A stretch of DNA of 64,000 nucleotides from Tubiluchus corallicola (Eukaryota > Priapulida > Priapulimorpha > Priapulimorphida > Tubiluchidae), in contig JAQGDQ010000271.1 in the NCBI GenBank assembly GCA_030141605.1, forward strand, positions 122,001 to 186,000. Reading direction: 5' to 3'. The first letter of the stretch is position 1. The number at the start of each line of letters is the position of its first letter. Under the pieces are notes generated by a model. That model made no database searches. It was given only the letters and a program-made list of their open reading frames with translations, and had not been told where the DNA came from. The position numbers and the translations under genes are program-made. This document shows positions 24,201-35,859 of the stretch, in pieces.

Positions 24201-26235
24201 TCAAGGTGAAATTCACACAGCATTCCTCATGGCTAAATCAAGACTTGCCCCACTTCAAGGTCTTACAATACCGCGTCTTGAACTCTGCGCTGCAGTTTTA
24301 GCCTCAAAAGTTGATCAAATGCTAAGGGAAGAGCTATCCTTTCGTGTTGGTACAGATCAGTCGGTCTTCTGGACTGATAGTCAGATAGTTATTCATTACA
24401 TTCGGAACACAGCAAAGCGGTTTCATACATTCGTCCAAAACCGTGTCAACTCAATCTTGCAAGACTCTTCACCAACTCAATGGCGGTTTGTTAGCTCAAC
24501 AGACAACTGCGCTGATGATGCGTCCCGAGGCATGAGCGCTGAAGAATTGCTACTTTCCAATAGATGGAAGTTTGGTCCATCTTTCTTAAGAAAAGATGAA
24601 GCTTCGTGGCCGCAGACTAATTTAGATTCGGATGACATACTAGCTAATGACAAAGAAGTAAAGCGGTCAGCCACTGTGAACGTCGTAGAATGCAAAGGAA
24701 CTTCAAATAATGTCATAGATCAATTGTTGCAGCATTACTCCTCCCTTCACAGGCTAAAAGAGGTTTAGCCTGGTTATTACGAGCCAAAACAATATTGCAC
24801 AGGAAAGCTTCTGGCGGAAGTGATATGGATTGTTCCACAAATCTAACTCTGACTGAATTAAATGAGGCCCAGAATGAGCTGATTAGACACACACAGAAGC
24901 AAAGTTTCAACAAAGAATATAAGACGATGTGTTCCCGTACCAAATCTACATGCCCAGAACGCTCTGTAACCAAATCATCCTGCCTGTATAAGCTCGATCC
25001 CTTTATTGACAAAGAGGGAATTTTGCGTGTCGGCGGTCGCCTGCAAGATGCTCTAGTAGATCATGAAGCTCGTCATCCTGTTATTCTTCCCAAAAATCAT
25101 AGACTCTCTTGGCTTGTCATACAGCACTTCCACGAGACGAATGGACACACAGGAAGAGAACATGTCATGGCTTCAGTCCGTAGAGCATTGTGGATAATTG
25201 GGATGCGAGTCATGGTGCGGAAAGTAATCCATGAATGCAGACAATGTAGGCTGCGTTACTCTCCACCATTGCAACAAAAGATGGCCAACTTGCCTCCTGA
25301 GAGAGTTCAACAAGGCTCCTTCTCTACGGTTGGCGTGGACTGCTTTGGACCAATTGTGGTCAAACGCGGTAGAATCGAGGTGAAGCGTTATGGGGCACTC
25401 TTCACTTGTTTAGCCACACGAAGTATCCACTTGGAGGTAGTCTTCTCGATGTCTACAGATTCCTTCATTAAAGCACTCCATAGATTTTGTAGTAGAAGAG
25501 GCAAACCTAACAGAATTAGGTCCGACTGTGGCACTAATTTTATAGGTGCTAACAAGGTACTTTCCATGGCTATGAAAGAGTGGAATCACAACACCATTCA
25601 GAAAGAATTGCTCCAGGAAAACATCGAGTGGGAGTATAATCCGCCCCGAGCTCCCCACATGGGAGGAATATGGGAAGCAATGGTCAAGATTGTCAAGAAG
25701 CATTTGCTTTCTGTGACAAATGAACAAGCTCTTGATGATGAAGCTCTCAACACTCTATTCTGCATTGTTGAAAATGTTGTGAATAGTAGGCCTTTAACGG
25801 CAACCTCGGACGACCCAAAAGACTGTAGTCCTCTGACACCCAATCACCTGCTGTTGGCGAAGTGTAACTTAACAAATCTGCCTCCTGGAAAGTTTACATC
25901 AGCAGACATCTATCGCCGCAAATGGCGCCAGATCCAATACCTAGCTGATGTCTTTTGGCGACGTTGGCAGACAGAGTACTTGCCGCTTCTCCAGATCCGC
26001 TCAAAATGGAATCGTCAGAAGGAGGATGTCGAAATAGGCGACGTTGTACTGATAATGGATGAAACCCCCAGAAGTTGTTGGCTTCTTGCTCGAATAACGG
26101 AAAAAACATGTTGGAAGAGACGGCCTAGTGAGAAGCGTAACACTAAAAACAAAGGATGGGCAGCTGCAGCGCCCCATTCACAGATTATGCTTGATTGAAA
26201 GCGCACTTGATGAGTTTAAAGGAGAAGCACTGTAA
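21249..26235 (+). pseudogene. BEL/Pao gag-pol polyprotein, broken
   Basis: Domains in order: gag-like DUF1759 (21249-21620); zinc knuckles with CX2C...H...C spacing (about 21945-22150); retropepsin-like region (about 22270-22700), where the expected D-S-G reads D-P-S; reverse transcriptase with YVDD (about 23600); RNase H (24130-24530) with its acidic residues; integrase with an HHCC zinc region (25120-25260) and a DDE core (D near 25340, D near 25520, E near 25680); C-terminal DUF5641 (about 25910-26200). Breaks: a frameshift near 21600-21620, an in-frame TGA at 24088-24090, a frameshift near 24755-24770, and a frameshift near 26105-26125 before the natural end at 26235. These breaks plus the changed protease motif make it inactive. 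It encodes retrotransposon functions, not a host gene. Confidence 0.92.
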
Positions 26236-26314
26236 AAATTAGATTGCACAGTTCATAAAGATTTTTGCTCAGTTAAACTCTTTGTAGTAAATAGTAAATG
26301 TCTAACATACATTT

Positions 26315-26324
26315 AAGGAGGCGG
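26315..26324 (+). other. Polypurine tract of the BEL/Pao element
   Basis: AAGGAGGCGG directly precedes the TGTCAAGG start of the 3' LTR, the expected plus-strand primer position. Confidence 0.7.
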
Positions 26325-26755
26325 TGTCAAGGATTTTTGTTTGTCAAATTTAGTATAGCCATAAGTTACAAGTGGCGACACCTGGCCTCAATAGTCGCTT
26401 GCTAGTGAATTTCCGGTCATTTAAGTTTCAAGGTGTACATGTGGTGACGTGTTCTGTGAACTCATGATTTAATGCCAACGATGTACGTAAATTTTATTTA
26501 GTCCTTTATTTTATTTACTGTAAGCTTCTCATTAATTTAATCATAATCGATGTTTTGGTAGAAATGAATTAGTTTATTAAAGAAATTTATATCTTATTTC
26601 AGATAAAATGTAATATTTTGGGTTATGGCGTCACGGTGTCAAATATGATGAAGAAAATGACTAAGGAGCATGTGACAGGAAAATGGTACAAACAATAAAC
26701 AGTTATACTGAGCAAAATGATGACTTTGTTTGTTTGTCTCCGTAAAGCCCAAACA
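26325..26755 (+). mobile_element. 3' LTR of the BEL/Pao element
   Basis: 431 bp from TGTCAAGGATTTTTG to GCCCAAACA, the canonical TG...CA ends. It is homologous through most of its length to the solo LTR at 29463-29993 (ends ACCCAAACA), which has about 95 bp of extra sequence near its left end. Confidence 0.85.
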
Positions 26756-27275
26756 CATAGTTACCTGTATCACTGGTCATTTAATCTTGATTTTTTTCAA
26801 GTCAAAAATATGAATAAAATCGATCAAAACTTAATTCAAAACTTATTCAAAGTTAATATTTTTAGCAAACGTTTCTAACAATAAAAATAAAAATTTGCAT
26901 TAATGGACGTGATTTATCCATCCGTGGAACAAGAAAAAAATGAGCAAAATAGTAATAAGACCTGACACGTGATCACAACAAAAGCTTTCATTTGTAACAA
27001 GTTTGTTGATTACCCAAGACAATAAGGATTCGCGCAGCCATTAAGGTGTCAGACTTATCTGTAGGTGTCTTAGCACTTAAGCAAACGAACTAAAGCCATT
27101 TCTGATAACCTAGGAGTTTCACACACAACATCGAAAGGTTGCTTAATGGATGAAGACAGGTAAGACAATAAAGGTTTCTTTTAGAATAATTTTCTAGTTC
27201 GGTGTGTGATAATGATGACGCAACTCCCACGTGTGCAATTAGGCTGACTGACATCGTTTTATCATCCTGCTCTGC

Positions 27276-27282
27276 TATAAAA
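27276..27282 (+). promoter_or_regulatory. TATA box of GPCR copy B
   Basis: TATAAAA in the same context as 16968, 176 bases before the ATG. Confidence 0.6.
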
Positions 27283-27451
27283 CAAGATAAAATAACAAGA
27301 CGGAGAACGAGTTTTGCCACATCATCAAGATAGAGAAACATTGTGACAACAAATATTGCAAACCAGTGGATAATATATGATGTGATAACTTTAGTGATCA
27401 CTTAATTTGTGCTAAATTGCCACGGAACTTACATTTTTGCTCACCGCAGAA

Positions 27452-28561
27452 ATGGAATTTAAATTTGCTATTGCTAGAAACAAAAGTTTTGAAACTGCTT
27501 ATAGTATAGAGATAAATCAGACTGAAGCGACACCTAATGACACAAACTTTGAAGCAAAATCACCTAATCGGCTCATGGCAAATGGAGAAATTATAATAAT
27601 AGTGCCCATAGGTCTGCTGACCGTATTTCTCAATCTGTTAGTCATCGTTGCCATTGCAAAATTCAAGAAACTGCAGACATTTACTAATAAATTTCTTGCT
27701 TGCCTGGCCATGACAGATCTGATCAGTGGATTTCTAGCACCAGTGGTCACTTTAGCCCTCATGGTTCGACCAAATATGGACGCCGGATTCTGCTCGTTTT
27801 TTGCATTTTTTGGTATGTTCTGCGTCATGGTCACATTAGGAAATTTGATGTTAGTCACCTATGACAGACATCTGGCTATGACAAAACCAATCCAATACAA
27901 ACAGCTGATGACGTCGAATAAATTTTACAAACTAATTCTCATCTGCATCGGCTACTCGGCGCTTTTGTCCATTTTTACAGTCGTACAAATCTTCTCTACT
28001 TGGTCTATTGAAAATCACACAAGTTGCACAATTGATTATGTCGTGTGGCCATGGTTCATCCTCTTTATTGCCGCCCATTATCCAATAGCACTAAGCTATA
28101 TGATGTTCACCTACGTGAAGGTCATTCAGGCAGCTCGAAGCCATGCAGTGAAAAGACGAAACAATGCCAATGTACGGGTGGTCTCTATTGCTCAGTTAAA
28201 AGCAACGTGGATGACAGCAATCATAATAAGCACATCCATGGCACTGATATGTCCACATATTTTACACATGGTCCTGGTTGGCTTGACACGGGGCAGGTAC
28301 CAAAGTCTGAACGTCTTCAGAACGCTGGCACTTACAGCCAACAGTCTGGTGAATCCAATAATTTATGCGCTGCAAAACCAAGAATTTCGCACTGCTTTTA
28401 GAAGACTTCTCTGTCCATGTAGAAGTGGCGCCAACAGTGATGCAGGATCAAGCAGTACCAAGCAACAGGGAGCATCATCGGATGACACCACGCCCAAAAA
28501 CCATATAAAACAGACGGCAACAGTGGCTGTGTTGCCTGCATCTGTATCAGTTCAAACGTAA
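27452..28561 (+). CDS. Class A GPCR, orphan, copy B
   Basis: Intronless, 369 residues, the tandem duplicate of the receptor at 17140. By direct comparison I find 10 amino-acid differences. One lies in the seven-helix region (I to F at residue 289), two in the N-terminus and seven in the last 45 residues. All class A landmarks are the same: N1.50, D2.50, the Cys pair, DRH, P5.50, P6.50 and NPIIY. The TATA box, 5' leader and AATAAA are also kept, so it is probably expressed. Ligand unknown. The LICP in place of CWxP and Gly at 3.32 argue against an amine ligand. Confidence 0.92.
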   Translation: MEFKFAIARNKSFETAYSIEINQTEATPNDTNFEAKSPNRLMANGEIIIIVPIGLLTVFLNLLVIVAIAKFKKLQTFTNKFLACLAMTDLISGFLAPVVTLALMVRPNMDAGFCSFFAFFGMFCVMVTLGNLMLVTYDRHLAMTKPIQYKQLMTSNKFYKLILICIGYSALLSIFTVVQIFSTWSIENHTSCTIDYVVWPWFILFIAAHYPIALSYMMFTYVKVIQAARSHAVKRRNNANVRVVSIAQLKATWMTAIIISTSMALICPHILHMVLVGLTRGRYQSLNVFRTLALTANSLVNPIIYALQNQEFRTAFRRLLCPCRSGANSDAGSSSTKQQGASSDDTTPKNHIKQTATVAVLPASVSVQT

Positions 28562-28915
28562 ACCAGTTTTTTTAAAACATCGAATTTCAAAAACAGAAAA
28601 AGAATGACAGTTCGGAAAGATGCGACTACTACTACGCTTGCTTCAATTCAGCCAGCACAGACATTTTTAAGCGACAGCTTTGACCAAAAAACTAATGACA
28701 TTATGTAACATTATGGTAATTCTTTATTCTCCATAATGGCTTAGTGATGCTATTTTTCATGACAGTATTACTTTCACCAAAGTGTTGTAGTACTAGGGCA
28801 GAATCTACTATAATGGTAGATTTATAACAGCAATCTAATGCCAGAAATGCGCATCATTCAGAGCCTATGCACTGAAATGATTATGGTACCCCCATTTAAA
28901 TTATGTGTAATTCAG

Positions 28916-28921
28916 AATAAA
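28916..28921 (+). terminator. Polyadenylation signal of GPCR copy B
   Basis: AATAAA about 355 bases past the stop, aligned with the one in copy A. Confidence 0.5.
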
Positions 28922-29334
28922 AGTACTACTTAACTGTAAAATGAAACTTTGTTTCGAAAAGAAAAAAACTTACGGTAAGATTTATTTACAGTAAAGCAAG
29001 GGCATCAACTTTACATTGTATAAAAAAGTGACATTAGACTAAATTATATTAAATTACATTAGACTAAAAATACAGAGGCGACTCTAAATTTTATAAAGGG
29101 GCAGTCATTCCGGTATATTTTACTTTTATATAATTATTCAATTTGAAAAAAAACTGAGTGGGTCCCATTTCCCCTAAGGCCTTAAGAACGTGCTTATTTT
29201 GCTTTATGGTTAAGCCAGTTTTGACGTCGTGCAGCAAAGACTAAGAAGAACTCTGTTTAATCACACGAGATGGCAGCACAGAATGTGGACAATGATGCAT
29301 TCAGAAGATAAACCGTGTTTACTTTGTTGAAGGC

Positions 29335-31480
29335 ACAAAGAAAGAAGTCAGAAAGAAGCGTTTTGCTGGACAACAATAAAACTTTTGATAAACTCGGGCA
29401 TGTGGGCTTGATATTCACATTAAAGCAGTGTGGAGTAAGCGGCCAGCTTCTGTCTTGGCTATTGTTAATGATTTTTGTTTGTTAAATAACCAAAATAGTT
29501 TGTTTTTACAATATAACTAATAATAGTTAAATATGCGTTTTGATTAGATTAAGTTAACTTACATGTTCTTACCTGTAAGGTGGTGACATCTGGCTTCAAT
29601 ATTAGCGACCTAGTTTTAAATACCTGTCATTCAAGTTTCAATGTGTTCAAAGCTGTGATGACGTGTTGACAACTTTTCTGTGTAACTCATGATTTGATGC
29701 CAAAGATGTATGTATATTTTATTTAATTTTATTTAGTTACTCATTGAAAGTCTCTGATTAATTTCACTTAATGCTAATTGACATTTTGATAAGAAATCAA
29801 TTAGCTTATTAAAAAAAATTGCATTTCATTCCAGATAAAATGTATAATTTTCAGAAATGGCTTCTCTATGCATGTCAAATATGAAGCAAAATGACAACAG
29901 GGCATGTGTTGTGATGATGGTGTACAAACAATAAAATATTATACTAAGCAGTACTTGATGACTTTGCATGTTTGTCACCATAAAACCCAAACAGCTATCA
30001 TCATACCTTCGTAACAGATCGCAAAGAGTAACGCTAAATTGTAATGCATCTAATGTGAAGTCACTTTTATCTGTCGTCCCCCAAGGTTTTGTCTTGGGTC
30101 CACTTCTATTTTTAGTGTATGCTAACGATATTACAGAAAACATTCAATCTGATATTCGCCTTTTTGCAAACGATACGGTTTTAATGGATTCGTTTAAGAA
30201 TGATACACGTACATCAGCAAATCGCTTAAAGGCAGATCTCAAAATAATTGAAAACTGGGCCAAAAGTTGGTTGGTTAAATTTAATCCAAATAAGACTAAA
30301 GTCATGCTGTTCTCCCGTAAATACAATGTTCCTCCATATCCAACTCTATGTTTATCTAATGCTTCACTGAAAACAGCAAATGCTCACATACACATCGTAC
30401 ATCTGATCTGAACTGGAACTATCACGTCTCAAAAATTGTAGACAAAGTTAAAACTAAATAACTTGCGACGTATGTCAGTTAATATGCCCAGAGCTACGCG
30501 GGAACGATTATTCATTACGACTATTCTAGCTGCTATTGAACATGGTAACGTAGAATGGTCAGTATGCAGTGAAAATAGCATATGTTTATTAGAAAATATG
30601 CAGCTGCTTGAATTTGTTCTTGTTTCGATCTTCCCCCGAAAGTATCTTGTCAGACTAAATTAGTGGCACTCCTCCATTATCATCGCCTATGTCTTTTTTA
30701 AAAATAATCAATGACCTAGCGCCACACTATTTATGTGCAATCCTCCCGCCCAAAGTAAACGAAGTTACCCCCTATTATGTACGCAGTGGTACTAAATACA
30801 GAAATTTTAACAGCCGTTCTGTCAGCTGTGAAAATCCCTTTTTCATACCGACAATTAGCATGTGGAACAACTTACCACAGAACATTATGAAAATACATCA
30901 ATTTCACACTTCATAACTCATTTAATTTTTTCATTGAGTAAGGAGCATTTATTATTTGGTAACAACCCCCCCCCGCCCGCCCGCCCAATTTCTGTGCATC
31001 ATACGCGCATGAGAATCGGATTTGCTCAGCTAAACTATGACTTTTTTTCTAAAGGCTGTAAAGATAATAACGGTCATCCAGTATTGCCGAATTGTAATTG
31101 TGGATTTCGATTTGAGTCTGTTGAACACTTTTTGTTGCACTGCCCATTGTATCAACTAGCTAGGGTAGTTATGTTTGCTAAACTAAATGAAATACTGCTG
31201 CTTCAAAGCTTTCACATAGTTGCACTAGGAAGTAATGATCTGTTGAAGTTGTTATTATTCGGAAAAGATGAATTTAATTATGTTGTTAATTGTAAATTTC
31301 CAATGTATACATGACTTTATATTTCGTACTAAACGCTTTCCGTAGTTTCTATCTCATATAAAATGCATCAGTCTTAAATATTCGTACATAAATATTTTAA
31401 TTGTCAATTTATTGCTAATATCTAATGTAAACTTGTAATGAAACTTATGTAGGTATAATTCTTACTGTGAATGTTTAGTA
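29335..31480 (+). pseudogene. CR1/Jockey-like LINE, split by a solo LTR
   Basis: The RT part begins before 29462 (TFDKLGHVGLIF...LLSW) and resumes at 29999 (SSYLRNRSQRV...VPQG.VLGPLLFLVY). The catalytic F-A-D-D reads F-A-N-D. The C-terminal region follows in three frames: FLKIINDLAPHYL (about 30690), SMWNNLP (about 30860) and the cysteine block NCNCGFRFESVEHFLLHCPL (about 31085-31150). Codons join exactly across the LTR when one GCTAT is removed. Frame breaks and the lost catalytic Asp make it dead. The 3' UTR probably continues past the MITE at 31483-31869 to AATAAAATATG near 31930. Confidence 0.85.
29463..29993 (+). mobile_element. Solo LTR (BEL/Pao family) with 5-bp target duplication
   Basis: 531 bp, TGTTAATG...CCAAACA, flanked on both sides by GCTAT (29458-29462 and 29994-29998). 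It interrupts the LINE RT frame between Trp-Leu and Ser-Ser. Five-base duplication and TG...CA ends fit BEL/Pao. It shares sequence with the 3' LTR at 26325. Confidence 0.92.
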
Positions 31481-31482
31481 TA

Positions 31483-31869
31483 TGCACTCATATCTCGGTT
31501 TGTCGGATATCGGAAGAATCTGACAAAATCTTGATCATTCGGACAAAGTCCATTGTTTTGCCAGCTGACCGCTAGATGGTGGGCCGTCACTTTGTTTACA
31601 TCATTACATCAGTGTAATCAAGCAGCGTGTAACGACAGCGTGTAATTATGCAGAGTTATTTGAGTCAACTTCCCACAGTTTTTATATACTTTTGCATACG
31701 AACGGTCCGTACTAGGCATTTTTGAGACAAATGGGTGATTGATTCTACATTACCGTGAGTTTAATACACGGTGACTGCTGTATTAGCTTAGTATCGATAA
31801 ATATGGGCAATCGGCAAATTCGGACCAACATTTCCCCGCTTTTGTCTGGTAAACCGAGATATAAATATA
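31483..31869. mobile_element. Tc1/mariner-like MITE (copy B)
   Basis: The same element at the same place as 19573-19959, with CTCGGTTT inverted ends, so it predates the duplication. Confidence 0.75.
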
Positions 31870-32089
31870 TGTAGTTGTTTGTGGTGAGGACCCTAAATCA
31901 TGTTTTTAAACTGTCTGATGCTATACTATAATAAAATATGTTTAAATTAAATAGAAAATAGAAAAAAAGCTGATGAGAAAACCCGAAAACTTACAAAAGC
32001 AACACAAGAAAAATAATATATGACAAGTTTCTGAAAATGCAAATTTTAAGTCAGTTTGTATGGGCACTCACAGCATTATAAGAAGAAAA

Positions 32090-32780
32090 CAACTTTTATT
32101 AGACAATTTACAAAATTTAACAAAGAAACATGTCTCCAAAGTTTCGACCTGGGCCTGCAATCATCTTCAGTCATAGATTACACAAACAAACGATCAGTCA
32201 TGTCGGTAGAGCCGTCAATACAGAAATTATTCGTTAATAATGTATTTAAGGGAAGCCAAAATGTAATGAATAAATGTACTTGTTACAAGTAGAGAAGAAT
32301 GAGATACAGTAAAAGTATATCTAAGAGTTTATAAACAAACTTAAGGGAATTCCACTACATCGCACTTTAACAGAAAACTTGTTACATAGATAAACTTTCT
32401 TTTATTAATGGGCCCCAGTTATTTGTAGCTTTAGCCACAATACTGGAAGCATTAAAGTCAGCTTTGTGACCAGAAACACTTAATGTCATGAATACAAGAT
32501 TGAGGAAGCTCTCTTAGTGTGCAAAGTAGTTCAATTACCTTAACTTTACTCATAAACATTTAGCTATACATCGACCGTATCTTTTTCTTCGCTACAGGTC
32601 TGTTTATTAATTACATTTTGTAAACAGTGAATAATTTCTGTACTGAAAACTCTGTCTATAAAACGTTTTGTTTGATGGTATTTCTGTCACTGAAGATGAC
32701 TGCAGGCTTCAGTAGATACGTTTGGAGACATGTTTTTTAACATTCTGTAACTTAAGGTTTTAGTTAATTTTAATGTTTTT
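32090..32780. mobile_element. Foldback element (copy B)
   Basis: Inverted arms around ACATGTCTCCAAA...ATCTTCAGT and ACTGAAGATGAC...GGAGACATGT; the counterpart of 20178-20869. Confidence 0.75.
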
Positions 32781-32966
32781 TTTTACTTACAAACCCATAG
32801 CTTCGTGTAAATTTTAAACTTGTTTAGTTTACTAACAATTTGACGCTATTGTGTATCATCATCGAGAGACTAAATACATACAATTATTTGTATGTATTGT
32901 AATTCTATTGCTGTACATTTTATGTACGTTTTTAGTACAATAAAGTATTGTAATATTACGGTACAA

Positions 32967-33110
32967 TATATATATATATATGTGTGTGTGTATGTGTGTG
33001 TGCGTGCGTGCGAGCGCGTGTGTGTAAGTGTGTGTGTAAGTGTGTGTGCATGCATATGCGCGCAGTGTATGTGTGTGTGCGCGCGCGCGCATGCGTGCGT
33101 GCGTGAGTTT
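32967..33110. repeat. Mixed (TA)n(GT)n(GC)n microsatellite
   Basis: Alternating purine-pyrimidine run that marks the right end of segmental copy B. The GCGCGC sections could adopt Z-DNA. Confidence 0.9.
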
Positions 33111-33337
33111 GCTGCTGCTTGTTGATAACAATGAATGTGGGTACTTGGAGGATCAATATCTAAATTCTCTAATTATGCCTTTGTTTCCTTACACAACGTA
33201 CGTGGTGTGCAATTAATATAAAAGTTGTTTGTCAACTGTCAAGTTCTCAAGAGAGTTCTCTAGAACAGTACATTAAAATGTTAATTAAAACAGCGCAGAA
33301 ATAAAGTTGTATTTATTTATTAGGCTAAATAAGTCTC

Positions 33338-33584
<247 letters not shown>

Positions 33585-33589
33585 CGAGC

Positions 33590-34200
33590 CTTGTGGTTGG
33601 CTGTGTGAACTATATGAAGGTCTAATTCTAATCTGTTGCGAAAAATACGTTCTCTGTGTATTAAATTTCTATTATTAGCATTTTCTTCTTCAACAACAAC
33701 ATTAGCCACACATTGCAGAAATTGCACTTACGTAAGCTATAATATTTACATAGAAGTTGCGAACAAATCTAAGAAGGTTTTTACGATAACTCCATTAGCG
33801 AATCCATGCGTAACGGTAAGAACGTTCTTAGGAACAAACTTACGAAGAAATTTGTCTGTAAGAATTTACTGATACCTGCTGGTGTCTGATCTAACCGTGA
33901 AGGAGCAGTCATTGATTCACATCGGTAAAAGTCACGTGTTAACATAATCTTGTTTTTTCAGATGTTTTGCTGTGATGCTAAAAGGCTTAGAGAAAAGAAA
34001 ATTTACAAAGACAGAATTTTTGAGAGACTAAGCATATTTTCTGCGCCGAATTTCGTGACATCAAAGTATAAAATGCTAAAACATGCATCTTCAGCGCATC
34101 TTTTGTTGAAGTTCTAAACACGATGTTGGTCATTGCAACTGCTTCTAGTAGTGCCAAGCACCAAACAACTGATTTGCAACATACTGCGTTTGCTGGCTGT
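33590..34200. other. Upstream region of GPCR copy C; no gene seen
   Basis: AT-rich unique-looking sequence with only short ORFs. It includes CACGTG-like AGTCACGTGTTAAC near 33930. Confidence 0.4.
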
Positions 34201-34203
34201 GCT

Positions 34204-34210
34204 TATAAAA
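34204..34210 (+). promoter_or_regulatory. TATA box of GPCR copy C
   Basis: TATAAAA, 173 bases before the ATG. The spacing matches copies A and B (172 and 176), supporting a conserved promoter layout. Confidence 0.55.
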
Positions 34211-34376
34211 AAAGTACACGGAATCTAAATTAGTGTGACACCTTAGGATGTGATGAAAGTTCTCCAGGTGTGACAGCTACTTTTGGCAGCACGATGACAA
34301 TCATCTGGTTATCAGTTTTATTGATCTTACTTGCGAAATCGATTACTAACTGCCAATAATAATTTAGCAACACAAC

Positions 34377-35432
34377 ATGTATGTAGATAACAACACGAGC
34401 ACTAACTTATCCTCAGTAAATGTTTCAGAGCCTGACTCGGTAGCGAAAGCCATAAAAAATAGTGAAGTTATTCTAATAGTGCCAATAGGAGCACTGACGG
34501 TGTTTCTGAATATCTTGGTCATCGTTGCCGTCACAAAGTTCAAGAGGCTTCAAACTTTTACTAATAAGTTCTTGGCTTCTTTGGCTACGACAGATATGAT
34601 AAGTGGTTTCCTGGCGCCGGCAATGACGGTAACGGTAATGGTCAACCCAAATGGCGATGTAATCCAGTGTTCGCTGCTTGCATTGATATCTATCTTCTGC
34701 GTTATGTCCACATTAGGAAATCTAATGCTGGTCACTTACGACAGGCACCTGGCCATGACTCGACCACTTCGATACAAACAACTGATGACTACAGCTAAAT
34801 TTATCAAGCAAATTTTCATCTGCATCATCTATTCGGTACTGGTCGGAGTGTTTGCTGCAATACAAGTGTTCTTAAATTGGACAAACAACGATCAATGCGT
34901 CATAGATTTCATTGTTTGGCCGTGGTTCTTATTCTGCCTAGCTGCTCATTATTTCCTGTCGTTTGGCTACATGTTATTCACTTACATAAAAATAATTCAG
35001 AAGGCTAGAAGTCACATGATCAAAATCCGGAATCCTGCCAGTGGTCAAACAGTCTCTGTTGCCCAGTTAAAGGCAACCTGGATGGCAGCTATCATTATCA
35101 GCACCTCAATGGCATTACTGACTCCACACATAACTCACATGATACTAGCTGGTGTAACAGGAAAAGAGTACCAAATGCTGCACAACATTAGGTCTCTTGG
35201 ACTCATGGCTAACAGCTTAATGAATCCAATTGTTTACGTGTTACAAAATAAGGAATTTCGCACATGCTTTAAAAAGCTTTTGTGCAAAGAAAAAAGAATA
35301 GCTATGGGAGAAGGCAGTTCAAGCAGCAGCACCAGGCCACAGATAATGTCATCTCATAGGACCGCAACAAATACAGAACAAAATCGTGTAACTGCAATCA
35401 CCGTAGTGGCTTCATCACACTTAAAACTATAA
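34377..35432 (+). CDS. Class A GPCR, orphan, copy C (diverged paralogue)
   Basis: Intronless ORF of 351 residues from ATG 34377. It is clearly homologous to copies A and B along its length (shared VPIG.LTVFLN, LGNLMLVTYDRHLAMT, SVAQLKATWM.AIIISTSMAL). The N-terminus has three sequons (NTS, NLS, NVS). Landmarks are N45 (1.50), D73 (2.50), C98 paired with C174, DRH 122-124, P250 (6.50) and NPIVY 283-287, with a possible palmitoylation Cys303. Position 5.50 is Phe193 instead of Pro, and position 3.32 is not Asp. The tail is Ser-rich. This shows an older duplication before the recent A/B event. Ligand unknown; it probably signals at the plasma membrane. Confidence 0.92.
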   Translation: MYVDNNTSTNLSSVNVSEPDSVAKAIKNSEVILIVPIGALTVFLNILVIVAVTKFKRLQTFTNKFLASLATTDMISGFLAPAMTVTVMVNPNGDVIQCSLLALISIFCVMSTLGNLMLVTYDRHLAMTRPLRYKQLMTTAKFIKQIFICIIYSVLVGVFAAIQVFLNWTNNDQCVIDFIVWPWFLFCLAAHYFLSFGYMLFTYIKIIQKARSHMIKIRNPASGQTVSVAQLKATWMAAIIISTSMALLTPHITHMILAGVTGKEYQMLHNIRSLGLMANSLMNPIVYVLQNKEFRTCFKKLLCKEKRIAMGEGSSSSSTRPQIMSSHRTATNTEQNRVTAITVVASSHLKL

Positions 35433-35478
35433 TGGCTGAAATACACAAACTTCTCCTATTAAATACAATGTGTATTTA

Positions 35479-35815
35479 ACGGTACCTAACTGAGTGGCCC
35501 ATTAATCATGGCGTAAATTTATAGTGAGTTTCATATCAGACTTCTTCATACGATACACTGCCATGTGCTGCCACCTAAACGATAAAAACTAAATTAAAGG
35601 TACGTATCGGCAGCGATACCTAACTGAGTGGCCCATTAATCATGGCGTAAACTTATAGTGAGTTTAATATCAGATTTCTTCATACGATACACTGCCATGT
35701 GCTGCCACCTATACGATAAAAACTAAATTAAACGATGCGTATTGGCAGCGGTACCTAACTGAGTGGCCCATTAATCATGGCGTAAATTTATAGTGAGTTT
35801 AATATCAGACTTGAT
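35479..35815. repeat. 135-bp tandem repeat, about 2.5 copies
   Basis: The landmark TACCTAACTGAGTGGCCC occurs at 35483, 35617 and 35752, directly after GPCR copy C. An AATAAA at about 35839 just past the array may serve as its poly(A) signal, which would put the repeat in the 3' UTR. Confidence 0.88.
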
Positions 35816-35859
35816 TCATGCTCACTCACAATTATACGTTTAATAAAACAGATACCAGA

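Larger units (their letters stand above)
21225..26755 (+). mobile_element. BEL/Pao LTR retrotransposon, 5'-truncated
   Basis: Gag-pol remains, then a polypurine tract and a 3' LTR (26325-26755). The 5' LTR, primer-binding site and the start of gag are missing; the left edge runs straight into the GT microsatellite. The 3' edge abuts CATAG, which is the first sequence of segmental copy B. The same place in copy A has CATAG with no element, so copy A shows the unoccupied site. Confidence 0.9.
26756..32965 (+). repeat. Segmental duplication, copy B
   Basis: Colinear with 16366-21060. It retains the LTR and LINE sequence that copy A has lost and so is closer to the ancestral arrangement. The GPCR start codons are 10,312 bp apart. 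Confidence 0.93.
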
